39,076 nucleotides of DNA from assembly GCA_017481725.1 (NCBI GenBank), contig JAFUOX010000029.1, positions 1 to 39,076 on the forward strand. Direction: 5' to 3'. Shown here in pieces: positions 1 through 8,028 of this stretch. How positions within the stretch are numbered: the first letter of the stretch is position 1; the number at the start of each line of letters is the position of its first letter. This DNA comes from Kiritimatiellia bacterium. GTDB lineage: Bacteria > Verrucomicrobiota > Kiritimatiellia > RFP12 > UBA3636. The position numbers were made by a program, and so were the translations under genes. The notes under the pieces were generated by a model that was not told the DNA's origin, did no database searches, and was given only the letters and a program-made list of their open reading frames with translations.

Positions 1-1
1 C

Positions 2-100
2 GATTATCCTAGACGAAAATTCGGAGGAAAATCTGCTAGACAAATGCTTAAAGAAGTATATGGAATTTACATTCCCCCTGCATCTACAGAAGATTGCTAA
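2..100 (+). CDS. 3' end of an ORF cut by the window edge, possibly an IS30-like transposase tail
   Basis: An open frame runs from the window edge to TAA at 98-100 and encodes 32 residues beginning DYPRRKFGGKSARQ and ending PASTEDC. A basic Y-P-R-R-K-x-x-G block followed by a short helix resembles the extreme C-terminus of IS30-family transposases, where (N)xxPRKxLGxxTP is common. The similarity is to a short motif only, so the assignment is tentative. No start is visible and the rest of the gene lies outside the window. It could equally be the end of an unrelated DNA-binding protein. Confidence 0.35.
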   Translation, partial: DYPRRKFGGKSARQMLKEVYGIYIPPASTEDC

Positions 101-181
101 AAGTGAAATAAAAATCGTGCATTTAATCTTGCATTTTACGGCTAGGAACATATATAGTTTTTCTACCTATTAAAACAAATT

Positions 182-213
182 TAGACAAATAAACGCCATG
201 CTCAATTTGTCTA
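182..213. repeat. 9-bp perfect inverted repeat (hairpin) in the left intergenic region
   Basis: TAGACAAAT at 182-190 is repeated in inverted form as ATTTGTCTA at 205-213 with a 14-nt loop. It lies between the convergent ends of the truncated plus-strand ORF (stop 100) and the ThuA-like gene (stop 266). It could act as a terminator for either, though no clear T-tract follows, or be part of a mobile element end. Nothing else is recognised in 101-265. Confidence 0.4.
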
Positions 214-265
214 TACTTTATATATTAACATGCTGTCTACTAAAGACTTATATCAATACAAATAT

Positions 266-922
266 TTATTTGTTTAGCATTTTTAAAATTATTGCTGAAA
301 TATTAGCAACACATTCAGGTGCAGAAGCATATTTATGACCTGGCAAAAAATGTATTAATTCTCCACCAAATTCAGAAGAAACAGCCATACATTGAGGAAA
401 GGTTCCTTCTGCAATAGTTGTCTCCATTAGAACTATTCCATCGCGATTTTGTTCCAAATTAATATAAACCTCATCAGCCGGGAGAGAAAAATCTTTTAAA
501 ACAGACACAAGCGGATGTTTAGCAGTTTTATTTGTTTTGACGTTGAATGGAACAATTGGATGGGTAGATGGCTTTCCATTATTTGGATCATTGGGTCTTA
601 CCCAGCGGAAGCCTACAAGCTTTCTCCACCAAGAAGATTTCCAAAATGCAGCACTTGAGCCATGAAGAAGCAACACATCGCCACCTTGCTTTATATAACG
701 TTCTACATGCCCAATTGCTCTTTCGGGATAAGAAACATCACATGTTTCTCCAATCATATTTAAAATTAGCAATTCGCAATCTTCTTCCCATAATTCATTC
801 TCAAAAACAGACCAATCATCCTCAAAAAACAATATTTTTCTCTTAAGCTCTGGAGCCAATGCCTCAAAGATACATTTGCCTGGGTGTGCCCCATAGTGAT
901 TATCTGCGAAAAAATAAATCAT
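266..922 (-). CDS. ThuA-like domain protein
   Basis: This 218-residue protein looks like the ThuA (trehalose utilization) family, which has a class I glutamine-amidotransferase-like fold and occurs widely in PVC and Bacteroidota genomes, often with sugar catabolism. Visible support: an N-terminal strand ending in a D-N-H segment (MIYFFADNHYG), a central G-G-D-V-L-L-L-H-G turn at about residues 80-88 where ThuA proteins have a GG-x(3)-LHG motif, a WW-containing stretch after it, and a C-terminal LPGHK segment before a final helix. No catalytic Cys/His/Glu triad of true amidotransferases can be assigned, so no reaction is proposed. No signal peptide is present, so it is probably cytoplasmic. 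It is the last gene of a probable guaB operon, 33 nt after the metallophosphoesterase. There is no strong ribosome-binding site before the ATG. Confidence 0.6.
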   Translation of the reverse strand: MIYFFADNHYGAHPGKCIFEALAPELKRKILFFEDDWSVFENELWEEDCELLILNMIGETCDVSYPERAIGHVERYIKQGGDVLLLHGSSAAFWKSSWWRKLVGFRWVRPNDPNNGKPSTHPIVPFNVKTNKTAKHPLVSVLKDFSLPADEVYINLEQNRDGIVLMETTIAEGTFPQCMAVSSEFGGELIHFLPGHKYASAPECVANISAIILKMLNK

Positions 923-955
923 AGCATAAAAAACTGTGTATTAATTATTCACTTT

Positions 956-1927
956 TTAAGGTTGTCGAAGAGTTATTAAACCAATCTCAGGTGGACAATT
1001 AAAACGCAAAGGCACACCACAAGAGCCTACTCCACGAGAAGTCCATCCTTGAGTATGCTCACCCTCTTGCCAATGACCAACCCAAACTCGATCAGGACTT
1101 GGATCATTTTTCCAACCAATAACTTTATGAAGCATCACACCACCAGGAAAACAAATCTGCCCTCCATGAACATGACCAGCAAGCACAAGGTCCACACCTT
1201 CTGCTGCTGCTTTCGCATAGGTACTAGGTGTGTGTGAAAGAAGAAGCTTAAAAGAATTTGTTGGTGCTAATGAAAACGCACGAGCTATATCATCACTTTT
1301 ATAAATATTAGCATCATCCACACCGCCAATCCAAATAGAAGCACCATCACGCTTTAATTCAACACCTTCATTTAAAAGGACATTAACTCCAGCAGCTTCA
1401 AGATAAGGCACATCTAACAAAGAATCATGATTCCCCAAGCACGCATATATAGGAGATTTAATCGCTCTAGCCAGCTGCTCGGTTTCTGGCATAGCACTAC
1501 CACTTTTATGAACCGTGAGATTATTAAAATCTCCTGTGATTACACATAAATCGTACTCTAAATTTTTGATCGAGTCTATAATCTCAGGAACAAGCTTAGC
1601 ATCTAAATCTAGATGCAAGTCTGAGAGATGAAGAATGCGAAAGCCATCAAACTCCTTTGGAAGTCGTGGCAGTGTCAGCGGATGTTCTTCCACCTTAGGT
1701 GACAAATAATTCCTGTATCCTCGCTTCCAAAGAAATGTTACCTTAAAAACAATTGTTAGAATAAACTTAAAGATTGGCACTGGACAAAACCGCACCTTCC
1801 CATTAAGCTTTAATTCCCGCTCATTTTCATGGCGCAAGCGTTTTTCATACAAATCACGCCCGAAGCGCTGAGCAACAGCTAAATCTTCGGGCGTTTTTGG
1901 AGAATATGGCATAATTATTTTAAGCAT
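956..1927 (-). CDS. Calcineurin-like metallophosphoesterase (YkuE/YaeI type)
   Basis: This is a 323-residue dinuclear-metal phosphoesterase. The metal ligand motifs appear in order: LSDLHLD (D103, H105), TGDFNN (D133), LGNHDS (N166, H167), LSHTP (H232) and AGHVHGGQ (H252, H254). The GHVHGGQ signature and length match the YkuE/YaeI branch, whose members act on phosphodiester bonds, some in lipid A or UDP-linked lipids; the substrate here cannot be read. An N-terminal extension of about 90 residues contains a hydrophobic stretch at 48-67 that may anchor it to the inner face of the membrane. It starts 15 nt after the guaB stop, so it is probably co-transcribed with guaB. The ATG has no obvious Shine-Dalgarno, and an alternative ATG lies five codons in. 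Confidence 0.85.
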   Translation of the reverse strand: MLKIIMPYSPKTPEDLAVAQRFGRDLYEKRLRHENERELKLNGKVRFCPVPIFKFILTIVFKVTFLWKRGYRNYLSPKVEEHPLTLPRLPKEFDGFRILHLSDLHLDLDAKLVPEIIDSIKNLEYDLCVITGDFNNLTVHKSGSAMPETEQLARAIKSPIYACLGNHDSLLDVPYLEAAGVNVLLNEGVELKRDGASIWIGGVDDANIYKSDDIARAFSLAPTNSFKLLLSHTPSTYAKAAAEGVDLVLAGHVHGGQICFPGGVMLHKVIGWKNDPSPDRVWVGHWQEGEHTQGWTSRGVGSCGVPLRFNCPPEIGLITLRQP

Positions 1928-1942
1928 ATATCACAATTTCTA

Positions 1943-3439
1943 TTAAGAGCGATAGTTTGGAGCTTCGCGAGTGATGCGAACATCATGAGGGTGAGCCTCA
2001 CGGAAGCCTGCTAGGGATACGCGAACAAACTTACCCTTTGCGTGGAGCTCTTGTAGATTATGTGCACCATTGTAGCCCAATGAAGCACGTAAACCACCGC
2101 AGAACTGAGTCATTACCTTTTGAACTGTGCCGACATATGGGATAATACCCTCAATACCCTCTGGAACTAGGTCTGCAGACTTACGTGCAGACTGGAAGTA
2201 ACGCTCACGAGAGCCCTTACCAGACTGCATTGCAGCAAGAGAGCCCATGCCACGATAAACAACATATTGGCGACCATCTTGGATAATCTTCTCACCAGGG
2301 CTTTCCTCTGTACCTGCAAGAACAGAGCCAAGCATTACACTCTCTGCACCAGCAACGATTGCTTTAGGAATATCACCTGAATAACGGATACCACCATCAG
2401 CAATACATGGAATTGTGCGCTCCAATGCCTTTGCTACATTATAAACAGCTGTAATCTGAGGAACACCAACACCACAAACAACACGAGTTGTGCAAATTGA
2501 ACCTGGTCCGATACCTACCTTAACAGCATGAGCACCAGCATCACGTAGTGCAATCGCAGCCTCACCAGTTACGATATTACCAGCAATAATATCAATATCA
2601 GGATAATTCTTTGAAATCCACTTAACCATATCGATAATGCCCTTGGTGTGACCATGAGCAGAATCAACAACAAGAACGTCAACATTAGCATCTGCCAATG
2701 CTTCAACACGCTCATAATCTGCACCACCAGAAACTGCAGCTGCACAACGTAGGCGGTAGCGAGAATCGCGATTAGCCATTGGAAGGCTTTTTTCAACTAG
2801 ATTACGTACATCCGTAAAAGAATATAGGCCAGCCAATTTTCCATCAGCATCAACCAAAGGTAGCTTACCCTTACGTGCCTTACGCATAATATCATATGCT
2901 TCTGCATGTGAAGTACCAGCAACTGCTGTGATTGGGTTACGGGTCATCACATCCTCAACCTTTACAGAATGATCATCTGTGTAATCAATATCCTTTGATG
3001 TAATAACACCAACCACGCGCTCATTATCATCTAGAATTGGGAAGCCAGAAAACTTGTAGCCTTTTTCTTCACGAATTGCCATGATTTCTGCAATTGTCTG
3101 ACCACAGTGGAAAGTAATTGGTGCGTGAATAAGACCATTAAGATGATGCTTAACGCGGCTTACCTTATCTGCTTGAAGCTCTGCAGAAAGATTTTTATGA
3201 ATTACACCGATACCACCAAGCATTGCCATTGCAATTGCCATACGGCTTTCTGTAACCGTATCCATTGCTGCACTTATAAAAGGAATATTAATATTAATTC
3301 TTGAGGTTAGGCGTGTTTCTGTAGATGTTGAATCAGGCAAGAAATCAGCGTATTGTGTAACAAGGGAAACATCGTCAAAAGTTAAACCATCAAATTTAAA
3401 ATGGCTCATAAATTCATCGGTATAAGAATTAATCTGCAC
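1943..3439 (-). CDS. guaB: IMP dehydrogenase
   Basis: GuaB oxidises IMP to XMP with NAD+, the committed step of GMP synthesis, as a cytoplasmic tetramer or octamer. The 498-residue length is typical. The TIM-barrel N-terminus (FDGLTFDDVSLV, 16-27) is followed by two CBS domains at about 105-215 (for example MTRNPITAV), then the active-site loop G-x-G-S-I-C-T-T-R with the catalytic Cys316, the AHGHTKG segment at 261-267, and the mobile flap containing R-x-Y-x-x-M-G (YRGMGSL). The start is GTG: an AGGAGG ribosome-binding site ends 5 nt upstream, while the internal ATG at codon 11 has none. It has its own promoter at 3506-3535 and heads an operon with the phosphoesterase and ThuA-like gene. Confidence 0.97.
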   Translation of the reverse strand: MQINSYTDEFMSHFKFDGLTFDDVSLVTQYADFLPDSTSTETRLTSRININIPFISAAMDTVTESRMAIAMAMLGGIGVIHKNLSAELQADKVSRVKHHLNGLIHAPITFHCGQTIAEIMAIREEKGYKFSGFPILDDNERVVGVITSKDIDYTDDHSVKVEDVMTRNPITAVAGTSHAEAYDIMRKARKGKLPLVDADGKLAGLYSFTDVRNLVEKSLPMANRDSRYRLRCAAAVSGGADYERVEALADANVDVLVVDSAHGHTKGIIDMVKWISKNYPDIDIIAGNIVTGEAAIALRDAGAHAVKVGIGPGSICTTRVVCGVGVPQITAVYNVAKALERTIPCIADGGIRYSGDIPKAIVAGAESVMLGSVLAGTEESPGEKIIQDGRQYVVYRGMGSLAAMQSGKGSRERYFQSARKSADLVPEGIEGIIPYVGTVQKVMTQFCGGLRASLGYNGAHNLQELHAKGKFVRVSLAGFREAHPHDVRITREAPNYRS

Positions 3440-3505
3440 GGCTACCTCCTAAATGGTATTTTATATTGATTTGTAAAGGCACATTTTGTGTGCTTTTGCC
3501 AATTT

Positions 3506-3535
3506 ATTATATCACTTAAATTACATTACATTCAA
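3506..3535 (-). promoter_or_regulatory. Sigma70-type promoter of guaB
   Basis: Reading the minus strand, TTGAAT (3530-3535) and TATAAT (3506-3511) are separated by 18 nt, about 60 nt upstream of the GTG. The leader between promoter and start holds a small hairpin, GCACA-CAAAA-TGTGC (about 3480-3494). I saw no known riboswitch fold there. Confidence 0.65.
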
Positions 3536-3622
3536 GTAAAAAATAATTGTTACGCAAAATAAAGGGATTGTTTCAATGGGAACCCTAAAAAACCACAATT
3601 TAATGATTGTTTTATACCCTTT

Positions 3623-4177
3623 TTATGGATTATAAATAGTTTTCCAATCATCAAGCAATCTAATCGTTAATTCTTTTGTCTCTGAATCATATAAACCAAA
3701 GGTACGTGGATGACCACCCTTTGGAAGAGAGATAGAACCAGGATTAAATACTCTGAAGCCTTTTTCTGAAAGCTTATTCACAGGAATGTGGGTATGTCCA
3801 TGAACTAATATAGCATTCCCATCAAAAATCTTTTCAAAGTTTGATTCATCCCAAATATGACCATGAGTTAGAAAAAAAACTGTTCCATCCTCGAGCATAA
3901 TATGTGCGCTACGAGCTAATATAGGGAATGAGAGCATCATTTGATCCACCTCTGTATCGCAATTGCCACGCACTACTACAAATTGTTTTTTGTTAGAATT
4001 AAGCAGCTCTGCAACCTTTTGTGGATTATAAAATTCTGGAACACCATTACGAGGTCCATGATACAGAACATCTCCCAAAACCGCTATTTTTGCCGGAGAG
4101 ATTTCCCCAGCTATCTCTAAAACCTTCTCTAAAGTGCTATCTACACCATGAATATCTGAAATAAACATTATTTTCAT
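3623..4177 (-). CDS. yfcE: YfcE-family metallo-phosphodiesterase
   Basis: This is a small calcineurin-like phosphodiesterase of the YfcE/MJ0936 family, which hydrolyses artificial phosphodiesters and whose physiological substrate is unknown. Metal motifs in order are ISDIHG (N-terminus), LGDVLYHGPRN, VVRGNCDTE, LTHGH and VHGHTHIP. The family-typical GDxLYHGPRN box is complete. I start at the ATG at 4177 because GGAG lies just upstream; a longer frame opens with a TTG at 4189 that overlaps this ribosome-binding site. The resulting length, 184 residues, equals E. coli YfcE. It appears to be a single-gene unit with its own promoter. Confidence 0.9.
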   Translation of the reverse strand: MKIMFISDIHGVDSTLEKVLEIAGEISPAKIAVLGDVLYHGPRNGVPEFYNPQKVAELLNSNKKQFVVVRGNCDTEVDQMMLSFPILARSAHIMLEDGTVFFLTHGHIWDESNFEKIFDGNAILVHGHTHIPVNKLSEKGFRVFNPGSISLPKGGHPRTFGLYDSETKELTIRLLDDWKTIYNP

Positions 4178-4202
4178 TATTTTCTCCAAAAATTTATACT
4201 AA

Positions 4203-4232
4203 ATTGTAGCACATTATTTAAGCATTAATCAA
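4203..4232 (-). promoter_or_regulatory. Probable promoter of yfcE
   Basis: On the minus strand TTGATT (4227-4232) and TACAAT (4203-4208) are spaced by 18 nt and lie about 25 nt upstream of the yfcE ATG. Match to consensus is reasonable in an AT-rich setting, so confidence is moderate. Confidence 0.5.
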
Positions 4233-4384
4233 CAATTGCTTTTTAAGAACACAAGCATACAATTTGCAGATAAATGGACAGAACAACATTCCAAAATCGC
4301 GACAATGCAAGCAGCTTAACTATCATACAATTACCCCTACTCATTTAATTATGCAATTTTCCTTCTCCATACTCTTCCAGCCCG

Positions 4385-4926
4385 CGAGCGTGATGCACGA
4401 GATGCGGAGCGTGATGCACGGGACGCCGAAGGGACGCAGAGACGCGGAGGTCGCTGAGGTCGCTGAGACGTGACGCCGAAAAAATACACTAGCGGAATGA
4501 GCTTTGCCTTGGATATTGCTTTATCTTTCAAAGCAATTGGGCAAATCTCATCCACTAGTGTCCTCGCCCAGAATACTATTAAGATGCGGAGGCGATGCAT
4601 TATAATGAATGAAGAATGATGAATGAAGAATTCAGGTAGAGTTGAGTGTTTTTTCTCCATTCTCGCGTCTAATCTCGTTCGTTGCGTCCTCCGCGACGCA
4701 GCGTCCCTTTTTCGCACTTCTAGCCACCACATACATAAGCTCCGCGTCTTTGCCTTCTCGTGGTCGTACACACTAGCGCTTGGAAATTGCCTTTGCGACA
4801 ACAGGAGCAAAACTAGGCAACGACAAGCGGTAGTGTTATCATCGATACCACCATACAAGCCACCACACAAGCCTCTGCGTCCTCTGCGTCTCTGCGTCCC
4901 TTTTTCGCACTTCTAGCCACCACGTA
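4385..4926 (-). repeat. Dispersed composite repeat, copy 1 (full length), filling a gene-free stretch
   Basis: No gene is supported between 4178 and 4926. The stretch holds a GC-rich repeat unlike the AT-rich flanks. It is bounded by GGGACGCAGAGACGC (from 4431) and its exact reverse complement ending at 4898. Inside are palindrome A (4486-4561, arms ACACTAG...CTAGTGT with TGAG, TTTGCC and ATTGCTTT pairings), a short GAATGAA-type heptamer run near 4600-4630, and palindrome B (4770-4836, ACACTAGCGCTTG / CAAGCGGTAGTGT). Left of the inverted end, GTGATGCACG-type motifs occur twice (about 4390 and 4411). The right end runs into the stop codon of the glycosidase gene. Open frames across this block are low-complexity artefacts. 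Confidence 0.85.
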
Positions 4927-6357
4927 TTACCGTGATGCACAGGGTGCATCCTGTTCAAAGAGGAGGAAGAGAGGATAGTCGCGCAATGGAATATGATTTA
5001 GGTGGAATGCGATTTCGCTCTTCCACTCTACCATTTCATCTGGCAGGGCGTAAATTGTACCTGTCATTGGGTCAATAAGCTTTGGTAGCTTTTTAAAGCC
5101 GCCGAATGCTATGGTCATTGTTTCATCTATTGACATATTTATTAGGTCAGTAGGCTTCCAATATGTGAAAAGCACATTCCCGTTTGGCATATTAAAGCCA
5201 CCAGAAATAATGTCGTTATGGCAGACCTCCTGCTTATAATTCATCAATTTTGAGCTCTGAGGCTTTAGGAAATAAATAATATCCTCAGTGACCTCAGGCT
5301 CTTCCTTAAATAACGAGGCAAGAACCTGCAATGCCTTGAAGGACTTTTTGGGTGTATATTCGCCTGTGGATCTTCCGTCCTCATCAAAGGTTGCTGAGAG
5401 TATGCCAAAGTATCCATAATCCATGTAGGAGCTTTTATCACCGACTGTGCCACATAATGCTTCTACCATATCCATTGTGGAGAAAAAGGACATAAATTCT
5501 ACATCACACAACAAATCTGAAACTGTGTGACGCAGTAGCTGCTTTGCTTGCTTTTCTTGCGTCCATGCCAAGCCATTTAATGCACCTGCTCCATCTGGGC
5601 GAGATTGCGAGCCAGATTCGCCTTGTATGATTTTTATGGCTGGGTTATATTTTTTTAGGATGGATTTATAAAATCTTACAACGTGTGGGTTTTCTGTCTC
5701 ATCAGCTGAGTAGCAGTGATATGTAAAGCCCCATACATTGTCAAGACAACCTGTTTCGCACATATCAATCGTCCACTCAAGGGTGTGCATACATACGGAG
5801 CCAACAATAACCTTTGCTGCTGAATTTGCCTCATGAATTGCCGCAGCTGTTGCTTTAACAAATTCGCCATACTCTTTTCCAGAGGGACCATGCTTCCAGC
5901 ACCAAGGACCATCTGGCTCATTCCACACCTCAAATCTATCAACTCCTCGAGCCTTATAACGGGAAACTAGAGTAAACACATAGCGATACCATGCTTTTCT
6001 TTCCTCCTCTGTTTTTACAGGAGGAATACCAACGGCTCCAAAAACCGTTTTTGCTGCTTCGGAATATAGTGCATTGCCATAGCAGAGGCAAACCCACGGC
6101 ATCGTTCCGATTTTAAGTAGATTATCTACAATCGCATCAAGCCACGCAAAATCGTACTCGCCTTTTACCTTTTCGGTGCGTGCCCAGCCTGATTGAATGC
6201 GTATCCATTTTACACCGGTCTGAGCAACATAGGGGTAAGCCTTCTCAGGATCAAAAACATCTCTATCCAGTTTTTCAAACCCCAGCCCGAGTTTGGAGCG
6301 TTTTACATTTATACTTGCTACAGGCTGAACCTCACCAATTTTCTTTAATCTAAACAT
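4927..6357 (-). CDS. Clan GH-A glycoside hydrolase (GH39-like), cytoplasmic
   Basis: A 476-residue (beta/alpha)8-barrel glycosidase. Visible features: GVKWIRIQSGWAR (48-60) on an early strand; the acid/base motif FEVWNEPDG with E147; a YHCYS segment near 213; and a strand IIQGESGS with E247, placed as the nucleophile. The NEP plus a second Glu about 100 residues later is the clan GH-A signature, and the overall pattern is closest to GH39 beta-xylosidase-like proteins. Substrate cannot be stated. There is no signal peptide, so it acts inside the cell on imported oligosaccharides, if active. It starts 32 nt after the aroQ/pheA fusion with a clear GGAG site, so it may be carried on the aromatic transcript although its role is unrelated. 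The last codons (APCASR, stop) lie in a GATGCAC-AGG-GTGCATC palindrome related to the adjoining repeat, so the original C-terminus may have been replaced. Confidence 0.75.
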   Translation of the reverse strand: MFRLKKIGEVQPVASINVKRSKLGLGFEKLDRDVFDPEKAYPYVAQTGVKWIRIQSGWARTEKVKGEYDFAWLDAIVDNLLKIGTMPWVCLCYGNALYSEAAKTVFGAVGIPPVKTEEERKAWYRYVFTLVSRYKARGVDRFEVWNEPDGPWCWKHGPSGKEYGEFVKATAAAIHEANSAAKVIVGSVCMHTLEWTIDMCETGCLDNVWGFTYHCYSADETENPHVVRFYKSILKKYNPAIKIIQGESGSQSRPDGAGALNGLAWTQEKQAKQLLRHTVSDLLCDVEFMSFFSTMDMVEALCGTVGDKSSYMDYGYFGILSATFDEDGRSTGEYTPKKSFKALQVLASLFKEEPEVTEDIIYFLKPQSSKLMNYKQEVCHNDIISGGFNMPNGNVLFTYWKPTDLINMSIDETMTIAFGGFKKLPKLIDPMTGTIYALPDEMVEWKSEIAFHLNHIPLRDYPLFLLFEQDAPCASR

Positions 6358-6389
6358 AAATTACTCCGTAAAATTGCAGTTAAAAGCTA

Positions 6390-8006
6390 TCACTTTGTTG
6401 TAGAACCGTACCAGCCCATAATTTGGAGGCGAGGCAGCTCGTATGAGAGCTGACAAAGTGCACAAATTGCTGCACTATCTAATGCTGGTGCATCAATATC
6501 AACAAAGAATGCATATTCCCAAGGCTTATCAGGAACGGGTTGCGAGCAAATTGATGCAAGGTTCAAGCCTTTATCTGTGAAGACATCAAGTGTTGAGGAC
6601 AATGAACCATGCCTATGTGGTAGTTGCATGATAATGCTAACGCGAGAAGCATCAGGGGTGACAATTAGTTCGCGTGTAACCACAATAAAGCGTGTTTGAT
6701 TACATGTGGTATTGCATGCATTCTCCTCAAGTATCACAAGTCCAGCTTGCTCGGCTGCACTTCTTGAGCAAATTGCTGCGATGGACACATCTCCCTTATC
6801 CAAAATATATTTTGGAGCGTAGGCTGTATTTTCAATACTCTCTTGCACCCAACCACACGCATTTATCTTGTTGGAGCATTGGCTTAGTGCTTGAGGATGG
6901 CTTACCACACATTTTATATCTGCTAAGGTTGCACCAGGAAGAGCTGCCACGCAATGCTCAACTGGAATATCAGCATAGCGAGCAATAAATAGCTTCTGCT
7001 GTAATAACTGATAAACGGTATCTACAGGACCACCTGTTGTATTAGCCAAAGGTAGCACCACTGCATCCACCTTTTGCTCTGTTAGTGACTTACAAGCATC
7101 TGCGAATGACCATGCTGGCTCTAAGGCTGCATCTGGGAAAAATGTGCGGGCAGCCTTTTCTGAATATGACCCTACCTTGCCACCATACGCAACTCGCCTT
7201 ACATTCTCCAATGAACCAGCGGCAACTGATGGAAGAATTGCTGTTGCATTTTGATTTTGTCGTTGAGATGAAAGCATATCGTATTGGCGCTCACGGGAAA
7301 CTCGCATAATTGTGCGCAAAAAGGACTCAACGGCATCCCCATCCTGAGTGCTGACCTTGCCACGAGCATTTGAAATAACAACATTTTCTCTGGCAGCATC
7401 GTAGATTGCGCCACCGCTCTCCCCTTTTGCCTTTGCCACACGCTCTGACACTCGAAGGCGCTTTGCAAATAAATCAATCAGCTGTGCATCAATATCATTG
7501 ATGTCGCGACGACACTGCTGAAGAGAATCATTTTTTGATTCTGTCTCAGCTGGTTTTGTCACTGGTGTTTTTTTTAGGATAAAATCATTTACTAGCTGCT
7601 CCAAGCCCATTGTGTAGCTTTTAATTCCAAAGCCAGCGATTTGCCCAACGCACACAGCCCTAATTACTGATGTATGGCGGAAGCTCTCACGCTCGTGGAT
7701 ATTGGAGATATGCACCTCCATTACAGGAAGTCCTGTAACATCAATCGCATCACGTATTGCATAGCTATAGTGAGTGAATGCACCTGCATTTATGACAATG
7801 CCTGCTGCGGTCTCGCGTGCTTCATGGAGCTTTTGAACAATTTCGCCCTCATGGTTTGATTGGAAGCACTCTGCCTCAAAGCCTAGCTCAGCAGCGCGTT
7901 CCTTAAAAAGCTTCTCAACATCAGCAAGAGTAAAGCTACCATATTGCTTTGGGTCGCGCTTGCCGAGCATATTTAGGTTTGGACCATTTACCAATAATAT
8001 TTTCAT
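6390..8006 (-). CDS. Trifunctional fusion: type II 3-dehydroquinate dehydratase - chorismate mutase - prephenate dehydratase (ACT)
   Basis: One 538-residue frame joins three enzymes. Residues 1-145 are a type II dehydroquinase (AroQ): NGPNLNMLGKRDPKQYG with R17 and Y22, INAGAFTHYS with N73, and EVHISNIHERESFRH. After a linker (about 146-158), residues 160-245 form an all-helical AroQ-class chorismate mutase (R-R-D-I-N-D-I-D, K-A-K-G, R-E-N). Residues 268-450 are prephenate dehydratase: VAYGGKVGSYSEKAA, PLANTTGGPVDTVY and the catalytic TRF at 438-440. Residues about 455-535 are an ACT domain. It would catalyse dehydroquinate to dehydroshikimate, chorismate to prephenate and prephenate to phenylpyruvate. 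The usual ACT motifs GALxxxL and ESRP are here GSLSSTL and CSQP, so Phe feedback may be altered. The chorismate mutase-dehydratase pairing is standard; the N-terminal dehydroquinase is not. It lies 22 nt after aroC. Confidence 0.93.
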   Translation of the reverse strand: MKILLVNGPNLNMLGKRDPKQYGSFTLADVEKLFKERAAELGFEAECFQSNHEGEIVQKLHEARETAAGIVINAGAFTHYSYAIRDAIDVTGLPVMEVHISNIHERESFRHTSVIRAVCVGQIAGFGIKSYTMGLEQLVNDFILKKTPVTKPAETESKNDSLQQCRRDINDIDAQLIDLFAKRLRVSERVAKAKGESGGAIYDAARENVVISNARGKVSTQDGDAVESFLRTIMRVSRERQYDMLSSQRQNQNATAILPSVAAGSLENVRRVAYGGKVGSYSEKAARTFFPDAALEPAWSFADACKSLTEQKVDAVVLPLANTTGGPVDTVYQLLQQKLFIARYADIPVEHCVAALPGATLADIKCVVSHPQALSQCSNKINACGWVQESIENTAYAPKYILDKGDVSIAAICSRSAAEQAGLVILEENACNTTCNQTRFIVVTRELIVTPDASRVSIIMQLPHRHGSLSSTLDVFTDKGLNLASICSQPVPDKPWEYAFFVDIDAPALDSAAICALCQLSYELPRLQIMGWYGSTTK

Positions 8007-8028
8007 AGGGTGCTATCTTCTCTCCAGC

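Noticed and set aside
4349-4916. Open frames of 97 and 173 codons on both strands across the repeat
   Set aside because: They are rich in Arg, Ser and Leu from CTCTGCGTC runs, overlap each other on opposite strands, have no ribosome-binding site and recur wherever the repeat occurs.
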